Assembly (NCBI RefSeq): GCF_014205335.1
Contig: NZ_JACHNH010000001.1
Span: 7,992,501-8,056,500 of the forward strand
Source: Amorphoplanes digitatis
GTDB taxonomy: Bacteria; Actinomycetota; Actinomycetes; Mycobacteriales; Micromonosporaceae
Direction of reading: 5' to 3'
DNA: 64,000 nt
Of the stretch, positions 36,603 to 52,410 are shown in pieces. The position numbers and the translations under genes were made by a program. Below the pieces are notes generated by a model. The model had not been told where the DNA came from. It worked only from the letters and a program-made list of their open reading frames with translations, and did no database searches. Each line of letters starts with the position of its first letter. Positions within the stretch are counted from its first letter, which is position 1.

Positions 36603-37796
36603 TCAGACGTTGATCTTCGTGACCGTGCCGGCGCCGACGGTGCGGCCACCCTCACGGATCGCGAACTTCAGGCCCTGCTCCATGGCGATCGGCTGGATCA
36701 GCTTGACCGACATGCTGGTGGAGTCGCCCGGCATGACCATCTCGGTGCCCTCGGGCAGCGTGACGACGCCGGTGACGTCCGTGGTGCGGAAGTAGAACTG
36801 CGGGCGGTAGTTCTGGAAGAACGGGGTGTGCCGGCCGCCCTCTTCCTTCGAGAGGATGTAGACCTGGCCCTCGAACTCCGTGTGCGGGGTGCTGGTGCCG
36901 GGCTTCACGACGACCATGCCGCGCTCGACGTCCTCGCGCTTGATGCCACGCAGCAGCAGACCGACGTTCTCGCCCGCGCGGGCCTCGTCGAGCAGCTTGC
37001 GGAACATCTCGATGCCGGTGCAAACGGTCTTGGTCGACTTCTCGCGGATACCCACGATCTCGACCTCCTCGTTCGGCTTGAGGATGCCGCGCTCGGCGCG
37101 ACCCGTGACAACGGTGCCGCGGCCGGTGATCGTGAACACGTCCTCGATCGGCATGAGGAACGGCTTCTCGGTCTCACGCTCGGGCTGCGGAATCGCGGTG
37201 TCGACCGCGTTCATCAGCTCCATGAGCTTGCCGCTCCACTCCTCGTCGCCCTCGAGCGCCTTGAGTGCCGAGACGCGCACGACCGGCAGGTCGTCGCCCG
37301 GGAACTCGTAGGTGCTGAGCAGCTCGCGGACCTCGAGCTCGACGAGCTCCAGGAGCTCCTCGTCCTCGACCATGTCGCTCTTGTTCAGGGCGACAACGAT
37401 GTACGGAACGCCGACCTGGCGGGCCAGGAGCACGTGCTCCTTGGTCTGCGGCATCGGGCCGTCGGTCGCGGCGACCACCAGGATCGCGCCGTCCATCTGG
37501 GCGGCACCGGTGATCATGTTCTTGATGTAGTCGGCGTGGCCGGGGCAGTCCACGTGCGCGTAGTGCCGCGACGCGGTCTGGTACTCGACGTGCGCGATCG
37601 AGATCGTGATGCCGCGGGCCTTCTCCTCCGGCGCCTTGTCGATCTCGTCGAACGGCGTGTAGGGGTTCAGGTCCGGGTACTGGTCGTGCAGGACCTTCGT
37701 GATTGCCGCAGTCAGCGTCGTCTTACCGTGGTCGATGTGACCAATGGTGCCGATGTTGACGTGCGGCTTAGTCCGCTCGAACTTCGCCTTCGCCAC
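36603..37796 (-). CDS. tuf: Translation elongation factor Tu
   Basis: EF-Tu brings aminoacyl-tRNA to the ribosome. The 397-residue product has the GTPase motifs GHIDHGKTTLTAA (G1), DCPGHADYIKNM (G3) and NKSDM (G4), switch I KARGITISIAHVEYQ and C-terminal FRTTDVTGVVTLPEG. The EF-Tu residues usually altered in kirromycin or GE2270 resistance look ordinary by eye. GTG start; 120 bases after fusA with a hairpin between. Confidence 0.98.
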   Translation of the reverse strand: MAKAKFERTKPHVNIGTIGHIDHGKTTLTAAITKVLHDQYPDLNPYTPFDEIDKAPEEKARGITISIAHVEYQTASRHYAHVDCPGHADYIKNMITGAAQMDGAILVVAATDGPMPQTKEHVLLARQVGVPYIVVALNKSDMVEDEELLELVELEVRELLSTYEFPGDDLPVVRVSALKALEGDEEWSGKLMELMNAVDTAIPQPERETEKPFLMPIEDVFTITGRGTVVTGRAERGILKPNEEVEIVGIREKSTKTVCTGIEMFRKLLDEARAGENVGLLLRGIKREDVERGMVVVKPGTSTPHTEFEGQVYILSKEEGGRHTPFFQNYRPQFYFRTTDVTGVVTLPEGTEMVMPGDSTSMSVKLIQPIAMEQGLKFAIREGGRTVGAGTVTKINV

Positions 37797-37875
37797 TGGT
37801 GTCCTCCTGTGGACTGTGTCTTTTCTTCTCGCCCGGCACGCCGATAAGGCGCTCAGGACTCTGTCGACTGCTCGT

Positions 37876-37906
37876 GCACGTGCGGTCCTCGACGGACCGC
37901 ACGTGC
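37876..37906 (-). terminator. Hairpin between fusA and tuf
   Basis: GCACGTGCGGTCC (37876-37888) and its perfect complement (37894-37906) form a 13-bp stem with a 5-base loop, ten bases after the fusA stop. No T-run follows on minus. It may lower read-through or mark an RNA-processing site, leaving tuf to be boosted by its own promoter. Confidence 0.6.
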
Positions 37907-37915
37907 CTCAACGCG

Positions 37916-40012
37916 TCAGGCGCCGGTGGCCTTAGCGATGATCTCCTTCGCGACGCTCTGAGGAACCTCGGCGTAGGAGTCGAACTGCATGCTGTAGCTC
38001 GCCCGGCCCTGAGTCTTCGACCGCAGGTCGCCGACGTAGCCGAACATCTCCGAGAGCGGCACCAGTGCCTTGATGACGCGAGCGCCGTGACGCTCCTCCA
38101 TCGACTGGATGATGCCGCGGCGGGAGTTGAGGTCACCGATGACGTCACCCATGTTGTCCTCAGGGGTGGTGACCTCAACGGACATCATCGGCTCGAGGAG
38201 TGCGGGGTCGGCCTTGCGGGCCGCCTCCTTCATCACGATCGAGCCGGCGATCTTGAACGCCATTTCCGACGAGTCGACCTCGTGGAACTGACCGTCCACC
38301 AGTGTCAGCTTCACGCCGACAAGCGGGTAGCCGGCGAGGACGCCGTACTGCAGCGAGTCCTGCGCGCCCGCGTCCACCGAGGGGATGTACTCCTTGGGGA
38401 TGCGACCGCCGGACACCGCGTTGACGAACTCGTAGGTCGGGCCGTCCGCCGCGAGCGGCAGGGGCTCGACGGTGACGACGACCTTCGCGTACTGGCCCGA
38501 GCCACCGGTCTGCTTCTTGTGCACGTAGGTGAGCTTCTCCACGGTGCCGCGGATGGTCTCACGGTACGCCACCTGCGGCTTACCGATGTTCGCCTCGACG
38601 TTGAACTCGCGGCGCATGCGGTCCACGAGGATGTCGAGGTGCAGCTCGCCCATGCCGGCGATGACCGTCTGACCGGTCTCCTCGTCGTTGAAGACGCGGA
38701 AGGTCGGGTCCTCCTCGGCGAGGCGCTGAATCGCGACGCCCAGCTTCTCCTGGTCCGACTTGGTCTTCGGTTCGATGGCGACCTGGATGACCGGCTCCGG
38801 GAAGGTCATCGACTCCAGGATGACCGGGTTCGCCGGGTCGCTGAGCGTGTCGCCGGTGGTGGTCTGCTTGAGACCCTGGACGGCGATGATGTCGCCGGCC
38901 TGCGCCGACGGGCGCTCCTCACGCTTGTTCGCGTGCATCTGGTAGATCTTGCCGATCCGCTCCTTGCGGTCCTTGGTGGAGTTGACCACCTGGGAGCCGG
39001 AATCGAGCGTGCCGGAGTAGACCCGGACGTAGGTGAGCTTGCCGAGGTGCTTGTCCGTCTGAATCTTGAACGCCAGGCCCGAGAAGGGCTCGTCGTTCGA
39101 CGGCTTGCGCACGATCGGGGTCTCACCGTCGACGGCCGTACCGTCGATCGCGGGGACGTCCAGCGGCGACGGCAGGAAGTCGACGACGGCGTCGAGCATG
39201 GGCTGAACGCCCTTGTTCTTGAACGCCGAGCCACACAGCACCGGGTTGGCCTTGCTGGCGATCGTGGCGCGCCGGATGGCGGCCTTGATCTCGTCCTGGG
39301 AGACCTCTTCGCCCTCGAGGTACTTCTCCATGACGAAGTCGTCCACGTCGGCGAGCGTCTCGATGAGCTTCTCGCGCCACTCGGTCGCGGAGTCCAGCAG
39401 ATCTGCCGGGATCTCCTCGATCGCGTAGTCCTCACCCTTGGTGGTCTCGCCACGCCAGGTGAGCGCCCGCATGCCGATCAGGTCGACGACGCCGATGTGG
39501 TCACCCTCGAGCCCGATCGGGATCTGGAGGACGAGCGGCGTGGCGTTGAGCCGGTCGATCATCATCTGCACGCAGCGGAAGAAGTCAGCGCCGGTCCGGT
39601 CGAGCTTGTTGACGAAGCACATCCGGGGGACGTGGTACTTGTCCGCCTGCCGCCAGACGTTCTCCGTCTGGGGCTCCACGCCGGCGACGCCGTCGTAGAC
39701 CGCGACGGCACCGTCGAGCACACGCAGCGACCGCTCGACCTCGACCGTGAAGTCGACGTGGCCGGGCGTGTCGATGATCTGGATCGTGTACCCGTTCCAC
39801 TCGCACTTCGTGGCGGCGGAGGTGATGGTGATGCCGCGTTCCTGTTCCTGCTCCATCCAGTCCATGACGGCCGCGCCCTCGTGGACTTCACCGATCTTGT
39901 ACGTGATACCGGTGTAGAACAGGATCCGCTCGGTCGTCGTGGTCTTACCAGCGTCGATGTGCGCCATGATGCCGATGTTGCGTACCTTGGCGAGCGCGTC
40001 TGCGGCGGCCAC
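37916..40012 (-). CDS. fusA: Translation elongation factor G
   Basis: EF-G drives translocation. The 698-residue product has GTPase motifs AHIDAGKTTTTER, DTPGHVDFTVEVERS and NKLDRTGAD, plus domain IV-V blocks such as SGGRIPKEYIPSVDAG and RRGIIQSMEERHGARVI. GTG start. It lies between rpsG and tuf in the standard str-operon order. Confidence 0.98.
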   Translation of the reverse strand: MAAADALAKVRNIGIMAHIDAGKTTTTERILFYTGITYKIGEVHEGAAVMDWMEQEQERGITITSAATKCEWNGYTIQIIDTPGHVDFTVEVERSLRVLDGAVAVYDGVAGVEPQTENVWRQADKYHVPRMCFVNKLDRTGADFFRCVQMMIDRLNATPLVLQIPIGLEGDHIGVVDLIGMRALTWRGETTKGEDYAIEEIPADLLDSATEWREKLIETLADVDDFVMEKYLEGEEVSQDEIKAAIRRATIASKANPVLCGSAFKNKGVQPMLDAVVDFLPSPLDVPAIDGTAVDGETPIVRKPSNDEPFSGLAFKIQTDKHLGKLTYVRVYSGTLDSGSQVVNSTKDRKERIGKIYQMHANKREERPSAQAGDIIAVQGLKQTTTGDTLSDPANPVILESMTFPEPVIQVAIEPKTKSDQEKLGVAIQRLAEEDPTFRVFNDEETGQTVIAGMGELHLDILVDRMRREFNVEANIGKPQVAYRETIRGTVEKLTYVHKKQTGGSGQYAKVVVTVEPLPLAADGPTYEFVNAVSGGRIPKEYIPSVDAGAQDSLQYGVLAGYPLVGVKLTLVDGQFHEVDSSEMAFKIAGSIVMKEAARKADPALLEPMMSVEVTTPEDNMGDVIGDLNSRRGIIQSMEERHGARVIKALVPLSEMFGYVGDLRSKTQGRASYSMQFDSYAEVPQSVAKEIIAKATGA

Positions 40013-40102
40013 TTCAATCCCTACTTTTCTTCGTCGTCGTCTCTACAGGACCGGTACGACTGACTGCGTTGGCCCGGCGGGAACCGGGCCGGCAGCGGGG
40101 TC

Positions 40103-40573
40103 TTACCAGCGGTAGTGCGCGAAGGCCTTGTTGGACTCCGCCATCTTGTGGGTGTCCTCGCGCCGCTTCACGGCAGCACCGAGGCCATTGCTGGCGTCGA
40201 GCAGCTCGTTCTGCAGGCGCTCGATCATGGTCTTCTCGCGGCGGGCCTTGGAGTACTGGACCAGCCAGCGCAGACCGAGGGTCGTCTGCCGCGGCGTGCG
40301 GACCTCGACCGGCACCTGGTAGGTCGCGCCACCGACACGGCGGCTGCGGACCTCAAGGGTCGGCTTGACGTTGTCCATGGCGCGCTTGAGCGTCACCACG
40401 GGGTCGGTGCCGCTCTTCTCCCGGCAGCCCTCGAGGGCGCCGTAGACGATGCGCTCGGCGAGCTGACGCTTGCCCCCGACCAGGATCTTGTTCACCAGCT
40501 GGGTGACCAGCGGTGAGTTGTAAACCGGGTCCGGAACCACCGGGTGGCGCGGAGCGGGGCCCTTACGCGGCAT
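40103..40573 (-). CDS. rpsG: 30S ribosomal protein S7
   Basis: The 156-residue protein begins MPRKGPAPRHPVVPDPVYNS and has VTQLVNKILVGGKRQLAERI and a C-terminal HKMAESNKAFAHYRW. S7 nucleates the 30S head. ATG 40573 follows the rpsL stop by one base; the longer frame start is rejected because it lies inside rpsL. Confidence 0.98.
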   Translation of the reverse strand: MPRKGPAPRHPVVPDPVYNSPLVTQLVNKILVGGKRQLAERIVYGALEGCREKSGTDPVVTLKRAMDNVKPTLEVRSRRVGGATYQVPVEVRTPRQTTLGLRWLVQYSKARREKTMIERLQNELLDASNGLGAAVKRREDTHKMAESNKAFAHYRW

Positions 40574-40574
40574 G

Positions 40575-40949
40575 TCAGCTCTTCTCCTTCTTCGCGCCGT
40601 AACGGCTGCGGGCCTGCTTGCGGTTGCGGACACCCTGGGTGTCCAGCGAACCGCGGACGATCTTGTAGCGGACGCCCGGGAGGTCCTTCACACGACCGCC
40701 GCGCACGAGCACGATCGAGTGCTCCTGCAGGTTGTGGCCGACGCCCGGGATGTACGCCGTCACCTCGATCTGGCTGCTGAGCTTCACACGAGCGACCTTG
40801 CGCAGCGCAGAGTTCGGCTTCTTGGGGGTGGTGGTGTACACGCGCGTGCACACGCCGCGCCGCTGGGGGCTTCCCTTCAGCGCCGGCGTCTTGGTCTTGC
40901 TCGTCTTCGCCTGGCGGCCCTTTCGGACCAGCTGCTGGATCGTGGGCAC
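40575..40949 (-). CDS. rpsL: 30S ribosomal protein S12
   Basis: The 124-residue decoding-centre protein has KPNSALRKVARVKLSSQIEV with the Lys corresponding to position 43 and RVKDLPGVRYKIVRGSLDT with that of position 88, both the wild-type streptomycin-sensitive residues. GTG start. It opens the str operon, with a leader of about 257 bases. Confidence 0.98.
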   Translation of the reverse strand: MPTIQQLVRKGRQAKTSKTKTPALKGSPQRRGVCTRVYTTTPKKPNSALRKVARVKLSSQIEVTAYIPGVGHNLQEHSIVLVRGGRVKDLPGVRYKIVRGSLDTQGVRNRKQARSRYGAKKEKS

Positions 40950-41017
40950 CGGGTTTCTCCGCTCCCTTCGGCCGCCCTTTTAGCGGCCGCAATGTCTTCG
41001 TTTGCGATGTGCGTCGT

Positions 41018-41061
41018 GAGACCCCGGTTTGGGTCTCCGACACCCGCGGTCGGGCGTGTCG
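41018..41061 (-). ncRNA. Structured rpsL leader element (shared with rpsJ)
   Basis: On minus, CGACACGCCCGACCGCGG plus GTGTCGG (41037-41061) forms hairpin 1, closed by a 6-bp CGACAC/GTGTCG stem. GAGACCC/GGGTCTC (41018-41037) forms hairpin 2 immediately after. Hairpin 1 differs from the rpsJ copy at one base (41042). It begins 87 bases before the rpsL GTG. Confidence 0.65.
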
Positions 41062-41212
41062 TCCGGCTCACGGTCCCGCCGCGCGCTTGACACACGCAAC
41101 GAGTGTTTCTGTCTTTGTCAGGGCTGTAACCCTGTCGTGCCACTGCCCCGTCGATTACCACAGACTCGGGCGCACGCACGAGTTGCCCGGGCGAGCCCGG
41201 GCACGAGGGGAA

Positions 41213-41241
41213 AGAGTACCCACCTCGGGGACACAGGTCAA
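41213..41241 (-). promoter_or_regulatory. Strong candidate promoter of the rpsL operon
   Basis: On minus, TTGACC (41236-41241) and TACTCT (41213-41218) are exactly 17 bases apart. Transcription would begin near 41206 and give a 257-base leader that includes the structured element at 41018-41061. The leader shows no other ORF. Confidence 0.75.
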
Positions 41242-41339
41242 AACGAGCCTGCTTCCCCTGATGGACATCTCCAACTAACAAGTGTACCGGGTGCCCCGGC
41301 ACGACAGAGCCGCGGTGTCGGATCCGGCACCACGAGGTC

Positions 41340-41849
41340 TCACGATGACTGCAATACCACTACCAACAACAACGTCAGCACCGCGATTCCCAGCCCGGCT
41401 CCCCCGCACCAGACCCCCGCGACGGCGACGCCGTTGCCGGTGAAGCGGACCCGGCCCTCGGCACCGGAGCGGCGGATCTGCCGCCGTGAGACCAGGCCCA
41501 CAGCGATGGCTCCGCCGCCGAACAGGACGCTCAGCAGGGCGAACGCTCCCGCCACCCAGCCGCCCCAGCCCTCCGACGAGCCGGCGATGCCGAAGCAGAG
41601 CACCAAGGTGGATACCAGGATCGAGGCGATGCCGGCCATCAGCGCGCCAACCGCCAGGCCGGACGTGATCGGCGTAACTCTGAGCTGAACCAGGCCGAAC
41701 CCGGTGCCGGGCACGGCTTCCACCCGCTCCGGCGTCCACAGTTCGTTCGACTTCGGCGGCATGACGCCGTGCGCCTGCGCCGGCACCGCCGGCGGCTGTC
41801 CGTACGGCGCCGCCGGTGGTGCCGACCACGAACCTGGCTGCTGCGTCAC
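41340..41849 (-). CDS. DUF4190-like small membrane protein
   Basis: The 169-residue protein has a Pro/Gln/Ala-rich cytoplasmic N-terminus (about 55 residues) and three hydrophobic stretches near 65-90 (GLAVGALMAGIASILVSTLV), 95-120 and 140-165. A GGAIAVGLVSRRQIRRSG segment resembles the DUF4190 pattern of small residues before a basic loop. The role is unknown. The GTG at 41849 follows GAGGGA; the ORF also has an in-frame start at 41864. Confidence 0.65.
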   Translation of the reverse strand: MTQQPGSWSAPPAAPYGQPPAVPAQAHGVMPPKSNELWTPERVEAVPGTGFGLVQLRVTPITSGLAVGALMAGIASILVSTLVLCFGIAGSSEGWGGWVAGAFALLSVLFGGGAIAVGLVSRRQIRRSGAEGRVRFTGNGVAVAGVWCGGAGLGIAVLTLLLVVVLQSS

Positions 41850-41886
41850 AAACGTCCCTCTCACCGCGAACCCGCTGGATCAGTGA

Positions 41887-41957
41887 GCAATTTTCAACCC
41901 TGGCCCCGGGCCGGCGGCAACCGGGCCGTTGGCTGCCGCCCGGGCAATTGAAAAAGG
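41887..41957. repeat. Long imperfect hairpin between two membrane-protein genes
   Basis: A GC-rich inverted repeat (CCCCGGGCCGGCGGCAAC against GTTGGCTGCCGCCCGGGC) is flanked by TTTTCAA and TTGAAAA, so the pairing extends outward over about 70 bases in total. It may act as a terminator for the gene 42017-42370, which reads toward it. Confidence 0.5.
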
Positions 41958-42016
41958 CTCATCGAGCATGTCACCCGAACGTGGTCCGGCGCAGCCCCAG
42001 GGCGCGCTGAGGGCCC

Positions 42017-42370
42017 TCAGTCGGTGTTCGCGCCGAAGTCCTGCCCGACCGGCCCGCCGGCCAGGTGCAGCAGACCGGCGATCGTCGCCACCACCAGCGT
42101 GGTGAGCGCCAGCACGATCCCCGCCCAGGCCAGCCGCCGGCCGCGGCGCACCCAGACCATGCCGGTCAGGTAGCCGCCCGCCGAGTAGGCCTGGTGCTCG
42201 ACCTGGCGGGCCAGCAGCAATGCGATGGTGGCGGGAATCACTCCGCCGACGAACGCCCCGGTCAGGAACCCCACCAGGCCGAGCGCGAAGACGGCACGCG
42301 CCTTGGTCGATGGGGCCGGATCCGGATCCATCGGGTGGCGGGTGGGCACGGCGGTGGCGGGGAGTGTCAC
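42017..42370 (-). CDS. Small two-helix membrane protein
   Basis: The 117-residue product has two long hydrophobic segments (AVFALGLVGFLTGAFVGGVI and LAWAGIVLALTTLVVATIAG) separated by a basic loop RRGRR. The overall pattern resembles short DUF4190-type proteins and it may be a distant relative of its neighbour 41340-41849. No function can be assigned. The N-terminal 25 residues are Pro/Ala-rich and the true start may be an internal Met. Confidence 0.6.
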   Translation of the reverse strand: MTLPATAVPTRHPMDPDPAPSTKARAVFALGLVGFLTGAFVGGVIPATIALLLARQVEHQAYSAGGYLTGMVWVRRGRRLAWAGIVLALTTLVVATIAGLLHLAGGPVGQDFGANTD

Positions 42371-42393
42371 CCATCCATCTTAGGAACACCGAA

Positions 42394-42423
42394 GGGCGGC
42401 CGCGCAGTGATGCGCGGCCGCCC
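42394..42423 (-). terminator. rpoC terminator
   Basis: GGGCGGCCGCGCA (42394-42406) pairs perfectly with 42411-42423 around a GTGA loop, 22 bases after the rpoC stop. On minus it is followed by TTCGGTGTTCCT. A 13-bp perfect stem at this position fits a terminator of the rpoBC unit. Confidence 0.75.
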
Positions 42424-42444
42424 CGGTGGTGAAACGTGAAACCC

Positions 42445-46335
<3,891 letters not shown>

Positions 46336-46386
46336 TTGGTCTATCCCTCGTGTTTCGTTGCTCGGATATTTTCCAGGCCGGCGGGG

Positions 46387-46418
46387 GCGTCCCCGGCAGT
46401 TTCAACCACCGGGGACGC
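46387..46418 (-). repeat. Hairpin in the rpoB-rpoC gap
   Basis: GCGTCCCCGG (46387-46396) and its perfect complement (46409-46418) form a 10-bp stem with a 12-base loop, starting 5 bases before the rpoB stop on minus. Without a T-run it is more likely a processing or stability element than a full terminator. Confidence 0.5.
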
Positions 46419-46423
46419 TTCCG

Positions 46424-49864
<3,441 letters not shown>

Positions 49865-50414
49865 GATGCGTCCTTCCGAGGACCGGTGCTGCTGATGCGG
49901 CTGAGCTGCTGATGCAACTGTCTGCGTCACTTGTCTGCGTGCACTCCAATGAACCCCCAGGAAATCATCCGGATGGATATTCCTGCAGGGCTCAAGACAG
50001 AAGGCAGCGCAAACTAGCAGTGTAGCCGCTCGGCTAACCGCTGTCCAGCCCACACCAGAGGGTGCCTGCGGAACGCATCCCCGCGGCCTCTGACCTGCGC
50101 CTCCAGGGTCAGTGCCTCGTGCGGGGCCGCTCGGAACGCGGCCAATCTCCCTCGGGTGCCGATCTGCGAGGACCCGTTGAGTCCCGTGTACCCGCAGGGC
50201 GGCTGTTGCAAGCGCGGAAACTTGCTGATGTCAGCGTGCCTGTCACGGGACACACAGTCAAGGGCTGCGCCATGGGTCGGTACCGCGCCGACGATCGTCG
50301 AGCGCGTAAAAGCGACTTTAGCGTACGAAAAGCGGGGTTTGGGGGCTTTTGTCCGTCGACCTTCGGACGATGGAAAAAACCGCCGCTGACCTGCGTATCC
50401 ATCGAAACGGAAAC
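49865..50414 (-). promoter_or_regulatory. rplL-rpoB intergenic region
   Basis: This 550-base gap precedes rpoB and should hold its promoter and a long leader. A pair TTGACT (near 50257-50262) and CACGCT, 17 bases apart on minus, is a possible promoter. An AT-richer segment at 50300-50345 (GCTAAAGTCGCTTTTACG on minus) is another candidate. I see no gene or further strong structure. Confidence 0.45.
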
Positions 50415-50446
50415 GGGGGTGGTGGTCCTTACGGACCACCACCCCC
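50415..50446 (-). terminator. Hairpin after rplL
   Basis: GGGGGTGGTGGTCC (50415-50428) and its perfect complement (50433-50446) make a 14-bp stem with a 4-base loop, 18 bases after the rplL stop; on minus it is followed by GTTTCCGTTTCG. It probably ends or attenuates the rplJL transcript before rpoB. Confidence 0.8.
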
Positions 50447-50464
50447 GAGAGGCACAGCCTCAGA

Positions 50465-50848
50465 TCACTTGAGGGTGACCTTGGCGCCTTCGCCCTCGAG
50501 CTTGGCCTTGGCGGCCTCGGCCTTCTCCTTGTTGACACCCTCGAGGATCGCCTTGGGGGCGGCCTCGACGGCGTCCTTGGCCTCCTTGAGGCCCAGGCCG
50601 GTCAGCTCACGCACGACCTTGATGACCTGGATCTTCTTGCCGCCGTCACCCTCGAGGACGACGTCGAAGGAGTCCTGCTCGACCGCGGCCTCGGGCGCGG
50701 CGGCAGCGCCACCGGCGGCAGCGATCGCGACCGGCGCGGCGGCGGTGACCTCGAAGACCTCTTCGAACTGCTTCACGAACTCGGACAGCTCGATCAGCGT
50801 CATTTCCTTGAACGCGCCGAGCAGCTCGTCGGTGCTGAGCTTCGCCAT
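50465..50848 (-). CDS. rplL: 50S ribosomal protein L7/L12
   Basis: The 127-residue stalk protein has the dimerisation N-terminus MAKLSTDELLGAFKEMTLIE, an Ala/Gly/Pro hinge around residues 38-55 and the factor-binding C-terminus VRELTGLGLKEAKDAVEAAP. It recruits translational GTPases. ATG 50848 is used; upstream in-frame codons lack a signal. Confidence 0.97.
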   Translation of the reverse strand: MAKLSTDELLGAFKEMTLIELSEFVKQFEEVFEVTAAAPVAIAAAGGAAAAPEAAVEQDSFDVVLEGDGGKKIQVIKVVRELTGLGLKEAKDAVEAAPKAILEGVNKEKAEAAKAKLEGEGAKVTLK

Positions 50849-50905
50849 GTTGGCAACCTTTCGTTGTTTCTGTGGATTGAAAGTCAAACTCCGCTCGGGG
50901 CCCGA

Positions 50906-51451
50906 TCAGGCCTCGGCGGAACCGTCCTGTGCGCGCTTGTCCTGCAGAGCCGCGGCCAGGCGAGCGACCTGGGCGAGCGGGGCCTGGAACGTCGCCGCCG
51001 CCTTGGTCAGGTTGCCCTTCATGGCGCCGGCAAGCTTCGCCAGCAGCACCTCGCGGGACTCGAGGTCGGCGATCTTGCCAACCTCGGCGGCCGTGACGGC
51101 CTTGCCCTCGAAGACGCCGCCCTTGATGATCAGGACGGGGTGGGCCTTGGCGAAGGCACGAAGGCCCTTGGCCGCCTCGACCGGGTCCCCGCCCACGAAG
51201 GCGAGCGCGGTAGGACCGGTGAACAGCGCGTCGAGGCCCTCGATGCCCGCGTCGGACGCCGCCCGCTTAGCGAGCGTGTTCTTCGACACGGAGTACTTGG
51301 TCTCGCTGCCGAGCGAGCGCCGCAGCTCGGTGATCTCCGAGACCGTGAGGCCGCGATACTCGGTCAACAGGGTGGCCGACGAGTTACGGAAGTTGTCCGT
51401 GAGCTCGGCGACGGCAGAGGCCTTGTCGGCCCGGACCGGCTTGTCCGCCAT
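50906..51451 (-). CDS. rplJ: 50S ribosomal protein L10
   Basis: The 181-residue protein anchors L7/L12 to 23S rRNA. It has ATLLTEYRGLTVSEITELRR and NTLAKRAASDAGIEGL, then the C-terminal helix that carries L12 dimers. In this genome the adjacent base of the stalk would normally be completed by L11, whose gene is missing nearby. It is preceded by a 215-base leader. Confidence 0.96.
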   Translation of the reverse strand: MADKPVRADKASAVAELTDNFRNSSATLLTEYRGLTVSEITELRRSLGSETKYSVSKNTLAKRAASDAGIEGLDALFTGPTALAFVGGDPVEAAKGLRAFAKAHPVLIIKGGVFEGKAVTAAEVGKIADLESREVLLAKLAGAMKGNLTKAAATFQAPLAQVARLAAALQDKRAQDGSAEA

Positions 51452-51666
51452 GTCCCTCCTCTCTCAGTGCTGGGCCGCCGGCCGTCCGACGGACCCGAAC
51501 ATGAGAAACGCCCCGGCGCAGGGCGCACGGGGCGGGACACGGACGCCTTGCGGCGTCGACGTGATCACGAACCGTTCTCCCCTGCGCGGGCCGCCCGCAT
51601 ATTGCGAGGCCTTCGTCCGCGACCCGTGAGGGTGCGGCGACCAGCGGTCTATGGGTGGAACTTCAA
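51452..51666 (-). ncRNA. Probable L10-type leader of rplJ
   Basis: The rplJ leader on minus contains AGACCGCTGGTC (hairpin GACC-GCT-GGTC at 51639-51649) followed by GCCGCACCCTCACGG, a pattern I associate with L10-binding leaders. Near the gene it has a GC-rich hairpin CGCCCCGTGCGCC...GGGGCG followed by TTTCTC (51509-51535), which could be an attenuator. Autoregulation by the L10-L12 complex is therefore likely. Confidence 0.5.
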
Positions 51667-51672
51667 GGAGGA

Positions 51673-51701
51673 AGCCTACAGAGATGTACACCCGAAACCA
51701 A
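51673..51701 (-). promoter_or_regulatory. Candidate rplJ promoter
   Basis: On minus, TTGGTT (51696-51701) and TAGGCT (51673-51678) are exactly 17 bases apart, lying just after the end of the ABC permease gene. Transcription would start near 51666, at the 5' edge of the leader. Confidence 0.6.
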
Positions 51702-51708
51702 ATCGGCG

Positions 51709-52410
51709 TCAGGAGCGGCTCCGGCGCAGCCGGGCGTACCCGGCGAGCGCCACCGCACACCACGCCAGCGTCCAGCCGGCGAGCAGCAACAACGTGCCGC
51801 CGGGCGGCGCGGCGTCGGCCGCCAGCGCCCGGGCGGTGGCCATCACCGGCGGAACCAGCCACGGCGCGATCGAATCGCTGAGGCCGAGGACGACCGCCAG
51901 CACCGCGCCGGAGACCAGCACCGCGATCCCGTTACGGACGGTACGCGTCACCGCGCGGCTGGCCAGCGCGCCCAGCGCCACCGCGGCGGGCAGCGCCAGC
52001 AGGTGCGCCAGCACGCCGAGCGCGATGCCGGCGGCCGTCGACGGCTCGCCGGAGCCCGGCAGCGGACCGCGGATCGCGTGGAACGGCCACCAGGGCACCA
52101 CCATCGCGACGGCGCAGAAGACGGCGCCGAGAGCGGCGGCGGCCAGCAGCCCGGCGGAGGCCTCCCGGCTAGGCCCGACGCTCAGCCGGGCCAGCCGGCG
52201 CTGCACGTCCGGCTCCGCGTCCAGCAGCAGCTTGGCCTGCCAGGCCAGCACCGGGAAGAGCATCACGGCGGAGTAGCCGTACGCCGGGGCGGCCGCGGAC
52301 TGCCCGCCGCCGTGCACCACCGCGAGGACCACCACCGCGGCGATGACCGGCGCCAGGGCGCGTCCGCTACGCACGAACCCCGCGAGGCGCATCCGCACCA
52401 GCGCGCTCAC
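51709..52410 (-). CDS. ABC exporter membrane subunit
   Basis: The 233-residue protein has about six hydrophobic segments (for example APVIAAVVVLAVVHGGG, GIALGVLAHLLALPAAVALG, LLLLAGWTLAWCAVALAGY) and couples to the preceding ATPase gene by a GTGA overlap. It is the probable permease partner of that ATPase. Small ABC-2-like permeases of this size export drugs, peptides or lipids, but the substrate is unknown. Confidence 0.7.
   Translation of the reverse strand: MSALVRMRLAGFVRSGRALAPVIAAVVVLAVVHGGGQSAAAPAYGYSAVMLFPVLAWQAKLLLDAEPDVQRRLARLSVGPSREASAGLLAAAALGAVFCAVAMVVPWWPFHAIRGPLPGSGEPSTAAGIALGVLAHLLALPAAVALGALASRAVTRTVRNGIAVLVSGAVLAVVLGLSDSIAPWLVPPVMATARALAADAAPPGGTLLLLAGWTLAWCAVALAGYARLRRSRS

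Noticed and set aside
36603..37796. Possible kirromycin- or GE2270-resistance changes in EF-Tu
   Set aside because: The blocks I could compare look ordinary; no obvious resistance substitution stood out by eye.
37799..40063. A 754-codon open frame antisense to fusA
   Set aside because: Same effect: a shadow of EF-G with biased composition and no recognisable domain.
40575..40949. Possible streptomycin-resistance substitution in S12
   Set aside because: The lysines corresponding to positions 43 and 88 are both present.
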